Assembly (NCBI RefSeq): GCF_000020525.1
Contig: NC_011026.1
Location: 1,780,001-1,844,000, forward strand
DNA: 64,000 nt
Reading direction: 5' to 3'
Origin: Chloroherpeton thalassium ATCC 35110
Lineage (GTDB): Bacteria; Bacteroidota; Chlorobiia; Chlorobiales; Chloroherpetonaceae
The notes under the pieces were generated by a model. The model was not told the DNA's origin, searched no databases, and was given only the letters and a program-made list of their open reading frames with translations. The position numbers and the translations under genes were made by a program. Every line of letters starts with the position of its first letter. The stretch's first letter is position 1. This document shows positions 47,817 to 59,840 of the stretch, one piece after another.

Positions 47817-49394
47817 TTAGTGGCGGAAATGGCGAGTGCCGGTAAAGACCATCGCGATGTTTCGTTCGTCGGCGGCGGCGATGACTTCCTCGTCGCGAAT
47901 CGAGCCGCCCGGCTGAATCACGGCGGACGCGCCCGCTTCGGCAGCGGCGATTAAGCCGTCCGCAAACGGGAAAAATGCGTCGGATGCGACAACCGAATTT
48001 TTCAATTCAAGATTGACTTCGCCGGCTTTCCAGCGAGCAATTCTGGATGAATCCACGCGCGACATTTGCCCCGCGCCTACACCCACCGTCTGCATGTCTT
48101 TTGCATACACGATCGTGTTGGATTTCACGTGTTTGCAAATTTTCCAAGCAAAAAGCAAATCTTCAAGCTCCGCCTCTGTTGGTTGGCGTTTGGTAACAAC
48201 TTTCAGCTCCTCTTTGGTCGCGGTTTTTGCGTCTTTATCCTGAACCAAAAGGCCGCAAACCGTAGAGCGGAATTCCAACGCGCTGCTTGGCAATGCTTTG
48301 AGCTGGCGAATCAAGCGGCGATCTTTTTTCTTCATCAAATACTCAAGCACGCCTTCTTCAAATTCCGGTGCAATCACAATTTCCGTAAAGATTTCGTTGA
48401 TGGCTTTTGCCGTCGCCATGTCGAGCGGTCGATTGACGGCAATGATGCCGCCGAACGGCGCTTGTGTGTCGGTTGAAAACGCTTTGCGGTACGCAGTTTC
48501 CAGCGAGTCGGCTTGAGCGACGCCGCAAGGATTTGTGTGTTTGAAAATGGCAACAGTTGGTTCAGCGCCGCGAAATTCCTCAATCAAACCAGCGGCGGCG
48601 GAAATATCGAGCAAGTTGTTGTAGGAAAGCGATTTGCCATGAAGTTTCTCAAAAAACTCGTCGAAGCTCAAGTTTTGCTCGCCAACTTTCATCGCGTAAA
48701 ATCCAGCTTTTTGGTGCGGATTTTCGCCATAGCGCATGTCGATTTCTTTGGTGAGCGAAACGGACAAATGGTTTGGCAGCACCGACTCGTCGGTTTGGGA
48801 GATTTTTTCAAGATAGTTGGAAATAGCGCCATCGTAGCGAGCGGTGAGCGCAAAAACTTTTTTGGCTAAATAAAGGCGGGTGGCTTCGGTGGTGGCGCCG
48901 TCGTTGGCACGCATTTCCTCAAGCACGCATTGGTAATCCGCTGCGTCGGTGATGACCGTCACGGATTTGTGGTTTTTTGCTGCGCTGCGAAGCATCGATG
49001 GGCCGCCAATATCGATATTTTCAATTGCATCGGCAAAGGTCACGTCGGGTTTTGCGACCGTAGCTTCGAACGGATATAAATTCACCGCGACAAGGTCAAT
49101 GAAATTAATGTTATTTTCAGCCGCTTGTTTTTCGTGGTCGGAGTTGCCGCGAACGGCCAAAAGTCCGCCGTGAATCGCCGGATGCAAGGTTTTAACACGG
49201 CCATCCATAATTTCCGGGAATTTGGTGATTTCGGAAATCGATTTCGCCGCGATGCCCGCTTCGATTAATTTCTTTAGTGTGCCGCCGGTTGAAAAAATTT
49301 CAACGCCAAACTCGGCCAAAGATTTCGCAAAATCAATAATACCCGTCTTATCGGATACTGAAATAAGCGCTCTTTTTATTTTTCTTTCCGCCAT
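47817..49394 (-). CDS. purH: Bifunctional AICAR transformylase / IMP cyclohydrolase
   Basis: A 525-residue enzyme for the last two steps to IMP. The N-terminal MGS-like cyclohydrolase domain (about 1-200) has [20 protein letters not shown] and STGGTLKKL. The C-terminal transformylase (about 205-525) has [24 protein letters not shown] and [20 protein letters not shown]. The length and order are normal. It is divergent from purN with a 64-base gap, which must contain both promoters. Confidence 0.98.
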
Positions 49395-49458
49395 TTACGA
49401 AGATTGGTTTATGATTTTCTTTATTTTTCAAAGACCCGAAATTTAAAACAATTTTAAT

Positions 49459-50088
49459 ATGAATCCTGAAAAAAAACGAATTGCGGTCTTTTGCTCCGGT
49501 GAAGGTACGAACTTTAAAGCATTGGTTAAAAGTGTTTCAGAGAAAGAATTAAACGCTGAAATTGTGCTTTGTCTTTCGAATCGATCAAACTGCGGCGCCA
49601 TGAAGTTTGCGCGTGAAAACGGTATTGAGGCGCAGCATTTGTCCGAAAATCAATTTGAGAGCCACGAGGCGTTCTCGGATGCCATGCTGGACGAGCTGAA
49701 AAGCCGCGGCGTCGAGATTGTTTGTCTGGCCGGTTATTTAAAGAAAGTGCCAAAAAAAGTGGTGGAAGCCTATCCAAAACGAATGCTGAATATTCATCCG
49801 GCGCTCTTGCCGAAGTTTGGCGGCGAAGGCATGTATGGCATCAACGTGCATCGTGCGGTGATCGCAGCGGGCGAGGTGGAATCCGGCGCGACGGTGCATT
49901 TTGTGGATGAGGAATACGATTCCGGCGCAAATTTAATTCAAGAAATTGTGCCCGTTCAAAAAGATGACACGCCCGAAAGCCTTGCCAAAGCAGTGCTTTG
50001 CATCGAACATCAAATTTATCCAACCGCTTTGCAATTGCTTTTGAAGATGATCGAAGAAGAGGAATCGGTTTCATCCGAGTCGAAATGA
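49459..50088 (+). CDS. purN: Phosphoribosylglycinamide formyltransferase
   Basis: A 209-residue enzyme that formylates GAR with 10-formyl-tetrahydrofolate, the third step of purine synthesis. VFCSGEGTNFKALVK is the phosphate-binding start, LAGYLKKVPKKVVEAYPKRM and LNIHPALLPKF carry the catalytic Asn-His, and VHFVDEEYDSGANLIQE the catalytic Asp. The length is normal. It is divergent from purH, a sensible pairing for shared control of the pathway. Confidence 0.96.
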   Translation: MNPEKKRIAVFCSGEGTNFKALVKSVSEKELNAEIVLCLSNRSNCGAMKFARENGIEAQHLSENQFESHEAFSDAMLDELKSRGVEIVCLAGYLKKVPKKVVEAYPKRMLNIHPALLPKFGGEGMYGINVHRAVIAAGEVESGATVHFVDEEYDSGANLIQEIVPVQKDDTPESLAKAVLCIEHQIYPTALQLLLKMIEEEESVSSESK

Positions 50089-50120
50089 GCGCCTGCTTCT
50101 GGATGGCAATTTTGAAATAA

Positions 50121-50155
50121 ACGCGTGTAGCCGAGATGCTACACGTGTTTTTTTA
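50121..50155 (+). terminator. Terminator of purN
   Basis: ACGCGTGTAG pairs with CTACACGTGT (one G-T pair) around CCGAGATG, followed by TTTTTTT. Confidence 0.85.
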
Positions 50156-50282
50156 TTTTTGATAAAAAGAAGCTTTTGTCTTCCAACGCGAACGCTGTGT
50201 AACCTGCGAACTTTTCTTCGAGCAATTGCAACGGCTCCGCTGAAAAGCAAAATGATTTTCGCTAACAATTTTGAAAACGATT

Positions 50283-50942
50283 GTGCTAAAAGTCAATGAA
50301 ATTTTTCACTCCATTCAAGGCGAATCGTCCAAAGCCGGTTGGCCGTGCGTATTTATTCGCCTGAGCGGCTGCGATTTGCGCTGTTCCTACTGCGACACGG
50401 GATACGCTTTTTTTGATGGCAAAGAATTCAGCCAAGAGGAGATTTTGGAGCAAGTCGCCTTTTATAAAACGCGCTTGGTAGAAATTACGGGCGGCGAACC
50501 GCTTTTGCAGCCAAATGTCTATCCGCTCATGACGGCGCTTTGCGAGGCGGGCTATGAGGTGTTGCTTGAAACGGGCGGTCATCACGATGTGGAAAAAGTA
50601 GATCCGCGTGTGTATAAAATCATCGATATCAAAACGCCAAGCTCCGAAATGAGTGAATGGAATTGTTATCGAAATCTTGAACTGAGCATTGCGGAGGCAA
50701 AATCGGGCGTATTGAAAACCGAGTTCAAAATAGTGCTTAGCAGCGAGGGCGATTACCGTTGGGCAAAAAATTTGATCGAACGCTACGACCTGGCGCGTTT
50801 TGTGCCAGTCATTTTTTCAGCGGCTTTTGGCGCGCTGCATCCAAGGCAAATTGCCGAATGGATTTTGGCCGATCATTTGCCTGTGCGATTGCAGCTGCAA
50901 CTTCATAAATACATTTGGCCAGCCGATATGCGCGGCGTTTAA
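50283..50942 (+). CDS. queE: 7-carboxy-7-deazaguanine synthase
   Basis: About 219 residues. This radical SAM enzyme makes the 7-deazaguanine core on the way to queuosine in tRNA. The cluster motif is CDLRCSYCD (CX3CX2C) after VNEIFHSIQGE, and VEITGGEPLLQ is the SAM-binding GGE motif. No ATG exists at the expected place. The GTG at 50283 gives the typical start VLKVNEIF, and a TTG four codons earlier (50271) is an alternative. The other que genes are not in the window. It is convergent with the phosphatase gene, 33 bases away. Confidence 0.93.
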   Translation: MLKVNEIFHSIQGESSKAGWPCVFIRLSGCDLRCSYCDTGYAFFDGKEFSQEEILEQVAFYKTRLVEITGGEPLLQPNVYPLMTALCEAGYEVLLETGGHHDVEKVDPRVYKIIDIKTPSSEMSEWNCYRNLELSIAEAKSGVLKTEFKIVLSSEGDYRWAKNLIERYDLARFVPVIFSAAFGALHPRQIAEWILADHLPVRLQLQLHKYIWPADMRGV

Positions 50943-50975
50943 CGCGCGAACTGACCGGCCAATCGTGCAAAGTAT

Positions 50976-52676
50976 TTACTGCGATAGCACTTCGTTCAAA
51001 ACTCGCCCGTCATACGGCGGGTGAACTTCGTTCGATAAGCGCAGAATATGGTGGAGCGTTGGCGCAATGTCCGCCGGCGTGCATTTTTCCGTGTAAGCGC
51101 CAGGCCTGATCTTTTTGCCAAAGAAAAATAGCGGCACGTGCGAATCGTAATCGTAAGGTGAGCCGTGTGTTGTGCCTGTTTGGCCGGCAAAAATCATGTA
51201 AGGTTTATAGATTAAGTACACATCGCCGCTGCGCTGTTTGTTGAAAGAGTGCGAGGCCATTCGTCCAAACTGCTCAGAGTTTCCAAGAATAAGTTCTGCT
51301 CTGGTAAAGGCGTGCGCCACAAAACTGAGCTTTTCAGCATTTTTGGCAACGAAATCTTCCATTTCTGCCGGAAACCATTCTTTTTCTTCGATAAGCTTGG
51401 TATTCAAATAAATCTCATTGCCTGAGAAATATTCAATCAAGTTGGGGTAGCGGCTTTCAACCAAAAACTTGAGCGAATCCAACACATCCTCTTCGCGAAG
51501 TCGCTTGCCGTTGTCCATAAATTCTGGAAGCGGAGATACGCCATGATCTGCAGTGAGCACCACGACACAATTTTCAAGGCCAATTTTTTTATCAACAAAG
51601 CCCAGCAAGTCATCGAGCTGCCGATCGAGGCGAATCACCACGTCTTGAACTTCTTGGCTCATCGGCCCAAAAGTGTGGCCGCAATAGTCGAGCGAAGAAT
51701 ACGAAACCGCAAGAACATCGGTGGCGGAGTCTTGGCCAAGCGCTTCATTTTCAATGATTTCTTTTGCGATTGCTGTTGTCATCGCATGGCCATACGGGCT
51801 AACCAAAAGCGCATCGAAGCGGTTGGAATTGCGAAGGCGTGGGTCTTTAATTTTCGACAAATCGTGAATTGTATGCGGAAAAGTTCGTTGCTGTTCGCCT
51901 GGAATGAAGCCTTCGCCATAAACATCATCGGCCATTGGATAGAATTTATCGGGCAAAAGCTTTCGCCATTCTTTTCCCAAGTAGCTTTCTGCAATGTTTT
52001 TATCGTTGAAATCGACAAGCCATTTTGGCAGTTGCTGCTGAGGGAAATAATAAGAACTTGAAATCCATTTTCCGCTGCCAGCATCGAACCAGTAAGCGGC
52101 ATTGGGTTTGTGGCCGCCAAGCAAAATAGCGGCGCGATCTTTGAGCGCAACAGAAATAATTTTGCTCTGAGGATGAGAAATCTTTAGCCGATCGCCAACC
52201 GTGTTGACCAAAAGATTTGCCGGCGATCTTTTTCCTGCGCTTTTGCTACTTGCCTTTCCAACCGGCGATGCTTTTTCATCAGAGACGCAATAAATAAGCT
52301 CGCCGCTTTCGCGTTCCCGCCATTTATTTGTGACAATGCCACTATGCGACGGATACATGCCAGTTAAAATGGTGGCGTGCCCTGGGCCCGTGTTTGTTGC
52401 GCTGTGATCGTAGAAGCACTTTTCCATAAATGCGCCTTGTTTGCGCAACTTGCGAAATCCTCCAGAATGTTTCCCAACGGGCAAAAACATGTCTTCAAAC
52501 CGATCGAGATAATCGTACCGAAACTGGTCAATGACAATGGTGAGAATAAGCTTTGGTTTTTGTTTTGGCTGATCAGTTTGGGCGACGAGAAATTTTGGAA
52601 GGAGAAACGACTGACAAACTAAAAATGTGAGGAGAAAGGTAAAACGTAGAGCTGTGAACAGTACTGATTTTCTCAT
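50976..52676 (-). CDS. Secreted alkaline phosphatase / phosphodiesterase superfamily enzyme (PafA-like)
   Basis: A 566-residue exported hydrolase. An N-terminal hydrophobic segment (LFTALRFTFLLTFLVCQSFL) serves as signal peptide. LTIVIDQFRYDYLDRF provides the first metal-binding Asp, and ATNTGPGHATILTGMYPSHS the Thr nucleophile region. SYSSLDYCGHTFGPMS and LTADHGVSPLP supply further zinc ligands. The pattern fits type I phosphodiesterase / nucleotide pyrophosphatase and PafA-type phosphomonoesterases. It probably acts in the periplasm to release phosphate; the substrate is not visible. Confidence 0.88.
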   Translation of the reverse strand: MRKSVLFTALRFTFLLTFLVCQSFLLPKFLVAQTDQPKQKPKLILTIVIDQFRYDYLDRFEDMFLPVGKHSGGFRKLRKQGAFMEKCFYDHSATNTGPGHATILTGMYPSHSGIVTNKWRERESGELIYCVSDEKASPVGKASSKSAGKRSPANLLVNTVGDRLKISHPQSKIISVALKDRAAILLGGHKPNAAYWFDAGSGKWISSSYYFPQQQLPKWLVDFNDKNIAESYLGKEWRKLLPDKFYPMADDVYGEGFIPGEQQRTFPHTIHDLSKIKDPRLRNSNRFDALLVSPYGHAMTTAIAKEIIENEALGQDSATDVLAVSYSSLDYCGHTFGPMSQEVQDVVIRLDRQLDDLLGFVDKKIGLENCVVVLTADHGVSPLPEFMDNGKRLREEDVLDSLKFLVESRYPNLIEYFSGNEIYLNTKLIEEKEWFPAEMEDFVAKNAEKLSFVAHAFTRAELILGNSEQFGRMASHSFNKQRSGDVYLIYKPYMIFAGQTGTTHGSPYDYDSHVPLFFFGKKIRPGAYTEKCTPADIAPTLHHILRLSNEVHPPYDGRVLNEVLSQ

Positions 52677-52711
52677 AAAGTTGTCGGTTTAAAGTCCTAA
52701 CTGCGTTATTC

Positions 52712-52742
52712 AATGGCTGCCCGACAAATGAAGGCAGCCATT
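52712..52742 (-). terminator. Hairpin downstream of gyrB
   Basis: AATGGCTGCC pairs perfectly with GGCAGCCATT around an eleven-base loop, 12 bases after the gyrB stop on the minus strand. The U-tract is poor, so termination is likely but not certain. Confidence 0.55.
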
Positions 52743-52753
52743 TGCGTTACCGT

Positions 52754-55000
<2,247 letters not shown>

Positions 55001-56011
55001 ATGGCAAAAGTCATTTTGGATTTTGAAAAGCCGTTGGTTGAGCTTGAGGAAAAGCTGAACGAAATGCGGCGCTATTTGGTAAGTGGAGAAGAGAAAAATG
55101 GTGAAATTAGCAGTGAGCTGAGCCGCGAAATTCTAACTTTGGAGCAAAAAGTGGAAGATTTGCGCTTGTCGATCTACCGGAATCTGACTCGCTGGCAGCG
55201 AGTGCAGCTGGCTCGCCATCCCGAACGGCCATACACGCTCGATTATATTTACATGATGACAAGCGATTTTGCCGAGATGTCCGGCGATCGATTGTTCGGC
55301 GACGACAAAGCCATTGTTGGCGGATTTGCCAAATTAACGGATGATGAGCAGCGTTTTTCGAAAACGGTCATGATCATCGGCCATCAAAAAGGCCGCGACA
55401 CAAAGTCCAATCTTTATCGCAATTTCGGCATGGCGCAGCCCGAAGGCTATCGCAAAGCCTTGCGCCTGATGAAACTCGCGGAAAAATTCAAAAAACCCAT
55501 CATTACTTTAATCGATACGCCCGGCGCTTTTCCTGGCATTGAAGCCGAGGAACGCGGTCAAGCCGAAGCCATTGCCAAAAACCTGTTTGAAATGGCGCGC
55601 CTGAAAGTTCCAATTATTTGCGTCATTATCGGTGAAGGCGCAAGTGGTGGCGCAATTGGGATCGGTGTGGGAGATCGAATTTTGATGCTTGAGAATGCTT
55701 GGTATTCCGTTATTTCTCCTGAGAGCTGTTCCTCTATTTTGTGGAGAAGCTGGAATTTTAAAGAACAAGCGGCTGAGGCGCTGAAGCTAACCGCCTCAGA
55801 CCTGATAGAACATGGCGTGATTGATCGCGTTATCGCTGAGCCCATTGGCGGCGCGCATCGCAATCCTGAACAGTCCGCCAAAACATTAAAGCAAATTCTC
55901 ATCCAAGAGCTGAATCCTTTGTTGAAAATGGCCCCGAGCGAATTGGTTCAAGAACGAATCGAGAAGTTTTCTAAGATGGGAAGTTGGCACGAGGATTCGC
56001 CGGCAAGATAA
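55001..56011 (+). CDS. accA: Acetyl-CoA carboxylase carboxyltransferase subunit alpha
   Basis: A 336-residue subunit that transfers the carboxyl group from biotin to acetyl-CoA, giving malonyl-CoA for fatty acid synthesis. The N-terminal coiled part [17 protein letters not shown] is typical. [12 protein letters not shown] and GDRLFGDD are followed by the crotonase-fold core [36 protein letters not shown] and [11 protein letters not shown]. The length is normal. The downstream thioesterase gene overlaps its stop by one base. Confidence 0.97.
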   Translation: MAKVILDFEKPLVELEEKLNEMRRYLVSGEEKNGEISSELSREILTLEQKVEDLRLSIYRNLTRWQRVQLARHPERPYTLDYIYMMTSDFAEMSGDRLFGDDKAIVGGFAKLTDDEQRFSKTVMIIGHQKGRDTKSNLYRNFGMAQPEGYRKALRLMKLAEKFKKPIITLIDTPGAFPGIEAEERGQAEAIAKNLFEMARLKVPIICVIIGEGASGGAIGIGVGDRILMLENAWYSVISPESCSSILWRSWNFKEQAAEALKLTASDLIEHGVIDRVIAEPIGGAHRNPEQSAKTLKQILIQELNPLLKMAPSELVQERIEKFSKMGSWHEDSPAR

Positions 56012-56451
56012 TGCGCGCCAATATTGAGCATTCAAAACAAATGGAGCAAAAAGTTTTTTCACACACTTTGCGTGTCAAATATGCCGACACCGACAAAATG
56101 CAATTCGTCTATTACGGGCGGTATTTCGAATATTTTGAAGCGGCGCGAAACGAGATGCTTCGCGAAATTGGATTTGAGTATAAATTGCTTGAGACGCTTG
56201 GTGTGATGCTGCCAGTAGTGGCAGCACATGCTGATTATTTTTCACCTGCCTACTACGACGATTTGCTGTTGATTGAATCGCGCATTCAAAAGCTTGAGAA
56301 TGTTCGGCTGAGCATCTCTTATGAGCTTTTTGAAAAAGGTGCTCGTAAAAAATTGGTTCAGGGTTATACCACGCACGCGTTCATCAATCAAAATGGCCGC
56401 CCGACAAGGCCTCCAAAAGAACTTCTGCAAAAGCTGGAAAGTGCACGCTAA
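56011..56451 (+). CDS. YbgC-type acyl-CoA thioesterase
   Basis: About 146 residues with the hot-dog fold of the 4-hydroxybenzoyl-CoA thioesterase (YbgC) family. The active-site segment is VKYADTDKMQFVYYGRYFEY, with the catalytic Asp. It probably hydrolyses short or medium acyl-CoA or acyl-ACP. The ATG overlaps the accA stop in TAATG, a translational coupling that links it to fatty acid metabolism. A second methionine ten codons later (56041) is an alternative start. The open frame begins earlier inside accA, but that part is antiparallel to nothing useful. Confidence 0.87.
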   Translation: MRANIEHSKQMEQKVFSHTLRVKYADTDKMQFVYYGRYFEYFEAARNEMLREIGFEYKLLETLGVMLPVVAAHADYFSPAYYDDLLLIESRIQKLENVRLSISYELFEKGARKKLVQGYTTHAFINQNGRPTRPPKELLQKLESAR

Positions 56452-56484
56452 TCAATTAGTGAGGAAATAAAGGAAGTTTAGCAA

Positions 56485-56526
56485 AATGCACATGGCCTGC
56501 CGCCAAAATGGCAAGTCATGTGCATT
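56485..56526. terminator. Hairpin between the convergent thioesterase and dodecin genes
   Basis: AATGCACATG (56485-56494) pairs perfectly with CATGTGCATT (56517-56526), with a GCC/GGC inner stem. There is no U-tract. It lies between two gene ends and probably protects or ends both transcripts. Confidence 0.5.
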
Positions 56527-56538
56527 CCGTAGCCTGTT

Positions 56539-56757
56539 TTATACGGGGTCGCTCTCTTCAAGCGTAAAGCCGATTTTAATGGTGACTTGCCAATAAGCAA
56601 CTTCGTTGTTTTCGATGTAGCCGCGTGTTTCAATTACTTCAAACCATCTCATGTTGCGAACGGTTTTGGCTGCTTTTGCAACGGCGCTTTTTACGGCATC
56701 TTCAATGCTAACAGAAGAGGAGCCGGTGAGTTCGATTTTCTTATAAATATGTGGCAT
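56539..56757 (-). CDS. Dodecin (flavin-binding)
   Basis: A 72-residue protein of the dodecin family, a hollow dodecamer that stores flavin or FMN. The pattern [20 protein letters not shown], then [20 protein letters not shown], matches the family. The tryptophan in MRWFEV is the flavin-stacking residue. The length is normal (65-75). A GGAGG on the minus strand precedes the ATG. Confidence 0.92.
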   Translation of the reverse strand: MPHIYKKIELTGSSSVSIEDAVKSAVAKAAKTVRNMRWFEVIETRGYIENNEVAYWQVTIKIGFTLEESDPV

Positions 56758-56817
56758 GATAATAAGCCTCCTTGTTTTTTTGATGTTGAAAAAGAAAAGA
56801 TACTAAAAATAAAAAAC

Positions 56818-57873
56818 TTACGATTTCTTCTCAGGTTTTGTTTGTGTGAGCTTCATCAGCGATAGCAGTTGCTCTCGTGTGCCCAAGGCAATGAGCTGCG
56901 TATTTGCACTGATTTTATAACTTGAGCTTGGGATCTTATTTAACGCTCCCGTAGGAGATTTGCAAGCCAAAATTGTGACACCGGTTCGTTCGTGTAATTG
57001 CACTTCGCTGAGTGTTTTTCCAACCAACAACGAATCTGCTGGAATAACAACTTTTTCAAGCAAAAGTTCAAGTCCGCTAACATCGGAGACTTCATCCAAG
57101 AAATCGTCGATATCTGGGCGAACCAACATGGTGACCATACGCCGTCCAGCCAAGCGGTAAGGCAACATGACGCGGTTAGCGCCGGCACGCAAAAGTTTGA
57201 CCTCCGATTCCTCATAATTGGCTCTGGAGACAATTAAAATGTCAGGCCGGATGCTTCTGGCTGTAAGCACAATAAATACATTGACGGCGTCGGAATTGGC
57301 GGCCACAATAACGCCGCGCGCGCTTTCAATTCCGGCTGCATATAAAACAGATTCATCTGAAGCGTCTCCTTTTAAGCAAAGGTAGCCATGCTCGCTAATG
57401 TCGTTATCTCTTTCTTCATCAGGATCGATGATCACGAACGAATGTCCCTCAGCTTCAAGCTCGCTGGCCACATGCTTGCCCACACGGCCATAGCCGCAAA
57501 TAATATAATGATCTGAAAGTGTCTCAAACATTCTTTTTTGTTTCTGATATTCCCAATGCGCTCGCCACTCGCCTGAAAATAAATAGCTGATAATCGTGCT
57601 CAAGGTGTAGGCTGCCAATCCGCCGCCACCAACGATCAGCCCGATGGTAAAAAGGCGGCCTTCCGGCGAAAGCGTTTTGATTTCTCCAAAACCAACCGTG
57701 CTCAACGTAATCACCGCCATGTAGAGAGCATTGATAAAATCCATGTCTTCTATCCATCGGTAGCCCTCTGTTCCAATGACTAATAAAAAAATGATGACGG
57801 TAATAGAAATGAGCAACTGTCGTACCGCGCGTTGTTGCACATCCGATTTAAAAGGCCTCTTCTTTCTATCCAT
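56818..57873 (-). CDS. Two-TM potassium channel with RCK domain
   Basis: A 351-residue channel protein. Two transmembrane helices (about 18-40 and 80-105) flank a pore helix and the selectivity filter TLSTVGFGE, a variant of TVGYG. The cytoplasmic RCK/TrkA-N domain (about 118-235) has the Rossmann motif ICGYGRVGKHVASELE and the acidic strand end FVIIDPDEE. A TrkA-C (RCK-C) domain follows (about 255-340). It is expected to be a ligand-gated K+ channel of the inner membrane, perhaps NAD(H)- or divalent-ion-gated. Confidence 0.93.
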   Translation of the reverse strand: MDRKKRPFKSDVQQRAVRQLLISITVIIFLLVIGTEGYRWIEDMDFINALYMAVITLSTVGFGEIKTLSPEGRLFTIGLIVGGGGLAAYTLSTIISYLFSGEWRAHWEYQKQKRMFETLSDHYIICGYGRVGKHVASELEAEGHSFVIIDPDEERDNDISEHGYLCLKGDASDESVLYAAGIESARGVIVAANSDAVNVFIVLTARSIRPDILIVSRANYEESEVKLLRAGANRVMLPYRLAGRRMVTMLVRPDIDDFLDEVSDVSGLELLLEKVVIPADSLLVGKTLSEVQLHERTGVTILACKSPTGALNKIPSSSYKISANTQLIALGTREQLLSLMKLTQTKPEKKS

Positions 57874-58056
57874 TACTTCGTTGCCTTAGCAAGCTGTAGC
57901 CAGTTTTTTCCGATTAAGGGGCAGTTGCAATCTGCGCTAAAAAAAGATAAAATAGTATTTTGGAGCATTTATGTTTCAAGGTATTTCTTCAACAAAGACC
58001 TCACAAAGAAAAGAACCTTTTCCCATTTATCTAAATAAATCAACCAACGTTTTCTT

Positions 58057-58431
58057 ATGAGTAGCACGCTTGAAAACCAAATCTATCAAGCTGAAGAGCA
58101 GTTAAGGCTTGCAATGCTCCATTCTGATATCGCTATGTTGGATGCGCTTTTATCGCCAGAGCTTATTTTTACAAATCATCTTGGGCAACGGTTAGGAAAA
58201 CACGATGACCTGGCGGCTCACAAGTCGGGTCTGGTTAAAATTAATGAAGTTGATTGTTCTGAACAACAAATCTTGACGTCAGAAAATATCGCGGTGGTTT
58301 CAGTGCGGATGAAAATATCGGGAAGCTATGACGGAACGCTTGCCAATGGTGATTTTCGGTTTACTCGAATTTGGGCAAAAAGAAAGGATAGCTGGCAAGT
58401 GATTTCGGCTCATTCGAGTCTTATTGCGTGA
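58057..58431 (+). CDS. DUF4440 / SnoaL-like (NTF2-fold) protein
   Basis: A 124-residue protein with the cone-shaped NTF2 fold. The recognisable pattern is AEEQLRLAMLHSDIAMLDAL, then LSPELIFTNHLGQRLGKHDD, and near the end FRFTRIWAKRKDSWQVISAH, the standard DUF4440 sequence. Many members have no known function; some are isomerases or stress-related. It has no signal peptide. Confidence 0.85.
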   Translation: MSSTLENQIYQAEEQLRLAMLHSDIAMLDALLSPELIFTNHLGQRLGKHDDLAAHKSGLVKINEVDCSEQQILTSENIAVVSVRMKISGSYDGTLANGDFRFTRIWAKRKDSWQVISAHSSLIA

Positions 58432-58446
58432 AGAATCGTGTTGCGT

Positions 58447-58475
58447 TCAGGGCAGCAAAATCAGTGCTGCCCTGA
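58447..58475. terminator. Hairpin between convergent DUF4440 and LEA-like genes
   Basis: TCAGGGCAGCA pairs perfectly with TGCTGCCCTGA around AAATCAG. No U-tract is present. Its site between two converging gene ends suggests a bidirectional terminator or mRNA end. Confidence 0.55.
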
Positions 58476-58505
58476 GCACAGGAGATGAGAAAAAATTCAA
58501 ACGGA

Positions 58506-59006
58506 TTATTTCAAACTAAAACTTCCTGATTTTTCTGCAGGAATTCTAACCGTGCCTAAAACGGGTAAGTCAAAATAAAATCCGGCTGTGAGCTGATAAG
58601 CGGCGGTGCGACTATTTTTCAAGCTCGAAAAAACGGCGTACAGATCAAGATATTGAATGGTTAAGGGGAGCTGTACATTCGATGTGGCGTTTGCCGCGAC
58701 GGTTAAAGGGTCTTCTTGCTTGCCATTTACAAATGAATGCTGGTTGATGAGAAAATTATAATCAAAACTGCTAAGCGTAACCCCAAAGCTGTTCGGATTT
58801 TGGATTTTGATATCGAACACGAAATCTATGCCTACAAACGAGACACTTGAAATTTCTACATTTGCGATACTGATGGTCGGCTTTTTAGCAGTTGCGGTTT
58901 GCTGAGCGATTTTCTGAACCGTTTTGCAGCCATTTGCCAGGGGCATTACAAAAAATAGGAAGAGAAAAATTGATAGTGTTAGGCGAAAGTATTTGCCAGG
59001 TTTCAT
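58506..59006 (-). CDS. LEA type 2-like lipoprotein (WHy domain)
   Basis: A 166-residue lipoprotein. The signal peptide ends in a lipobox (PLANGC, Cys at about residue 27). The remaining beta-sandwich (about 45-160) contains FDIKIQNPNSFGVTLSSFDY, the characteristic NPN motif of LEA14/WHy domains. Such proteins are linked to desiccation or stress tolerance in other organisms. It lies upstream of nothing related; the isochorismatase gene follows upstream by 18 bases on the same strand, so they may be co-transcribed. Confidence 0.82.
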   Translation of the reverse strand: MKPGKYFRLTLSIFLFLFFVMPLANGCKTVQKIAQQTATAKKPTISIANVEISSVSFVGIDFVFDIKIQNPNSFGVTLSSFDYNFLINQHSFVNGKQEDPLTVAANATSNVQLPLTIQYLDLYAVFSSLKNSRTAAYQLTAGFYFDLPVLGTVRIPAEKSGSFSLK

Positions 59007-59024
59007 AGTTGCTCCTTCTTGTTT

Positions 59025-59564
59025 TTACTTGACAAGTTTTGAAATTTGCTTGAATTTTTCCCCTTGAGCAATGTGAAGTAATTCAAAGAGTGCCATTTCC
59101 GTGCCGGTTAAAACAGCGCCCGCGCTTTTCATTCGCTCCAAACCAAGCTGTTTATTGTGGGCACTTCTCGAGGACACAGCGTCGCTGACAATGTGGACTT
59201 CATAGCCAGCTGTAAGTAAATCCATGGTGGTTTGATAAACGCAAATATGCGTTTCGATGCCGCAAACCAAAAGCTGTTTGCGATGAAGCCCGCGAAGCAC
59301 TTCGGAAAAATCAGGGTTGGCGCAGCAGCTAAAAGTAATTTTTTCAACGGGAGTCACTGCCGGCATGAGCGAAGAAAGCGCATCGATGGTGCGTCCAAGA
59401 CCTTTGGGATATTGCTCGGTGAGGATGATCGGCATCTCTAAAATTTGTGCGCCTTGAATTAAGCGGGCAAGATTTTCAAACAGCGATTCTTTCTGGTGCA
59501 TCAATTCGGCGAGTTTCCCCTGTACATCGATGACAACCAAGGCTGTATTATCTAAATCAAGCAT
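59025..59564 (-). CDS. Isochorismatase-family hydrolase
   Basis: A 179-residue cysteine hydrolase. The catalytic Asp is in ALVVIDVQGKLAELM, a Gln-Tyr-Pro-Lys stretch is in TEQYPKGLG, and the nucleophilic Cys is in CGIETHICVYQTTMDLL (the ICV Cys). The family includes nicotinamidases, ureidoacrylate amidases and YcaC-like enzymes; the substrate cannot be inferred. The length is typical. A LEA-like lipoprotein gene follows 18 bases later on the same strand. Confidence 0.9.
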   Translation of the reverse strand: MLDLDNTALVVIDVQGKLAELMHQKESLFENLARLIQGAQILEMPIILTEQYPKGLGRTIDALSSLMPAVTPVEKITFSCCANPDFSEVLRGLHRKQLLVCGIETHICVYQTTMDLLTAGYEVHIVSDAVSSRSAHNKQLGLERMKSAGAVLTGTEMALFELLHIAQGEKFKQISKLVK

Positions 59565-59840
59565 GGTTTCTTAGTTATTTTTGTGAATTCTTAAAGCTAA
59601 AAATGCTTAAAGTTAAAAAAGGGTGTTTTTAATCCTTGAAGTTAAGGAATAAACTGGTTCTGAGAGAAAAAGCAGTAAAATTCTTTTCGTTTTTTACCGA
59701 TAGGTTTGAATCCCGAATGGGAAACTGCTAAATTCAGCTTGGCTATTCTGGTGGAGAATTTCGTGCGAGGATTCTTTTACCGAAAAGTGTTGCTAATCAG
59801 CGAGGAAAGCAAAAATTCGGGTAGTCAAACAGTGCGTTTT

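Noticed and set aside
49395-49458. Purine riboswitch in the purH/purN gap
   Set aside because: The 64-base gap is too short for the aptamer plus promoters, and none of its conserved loop sequences is present.
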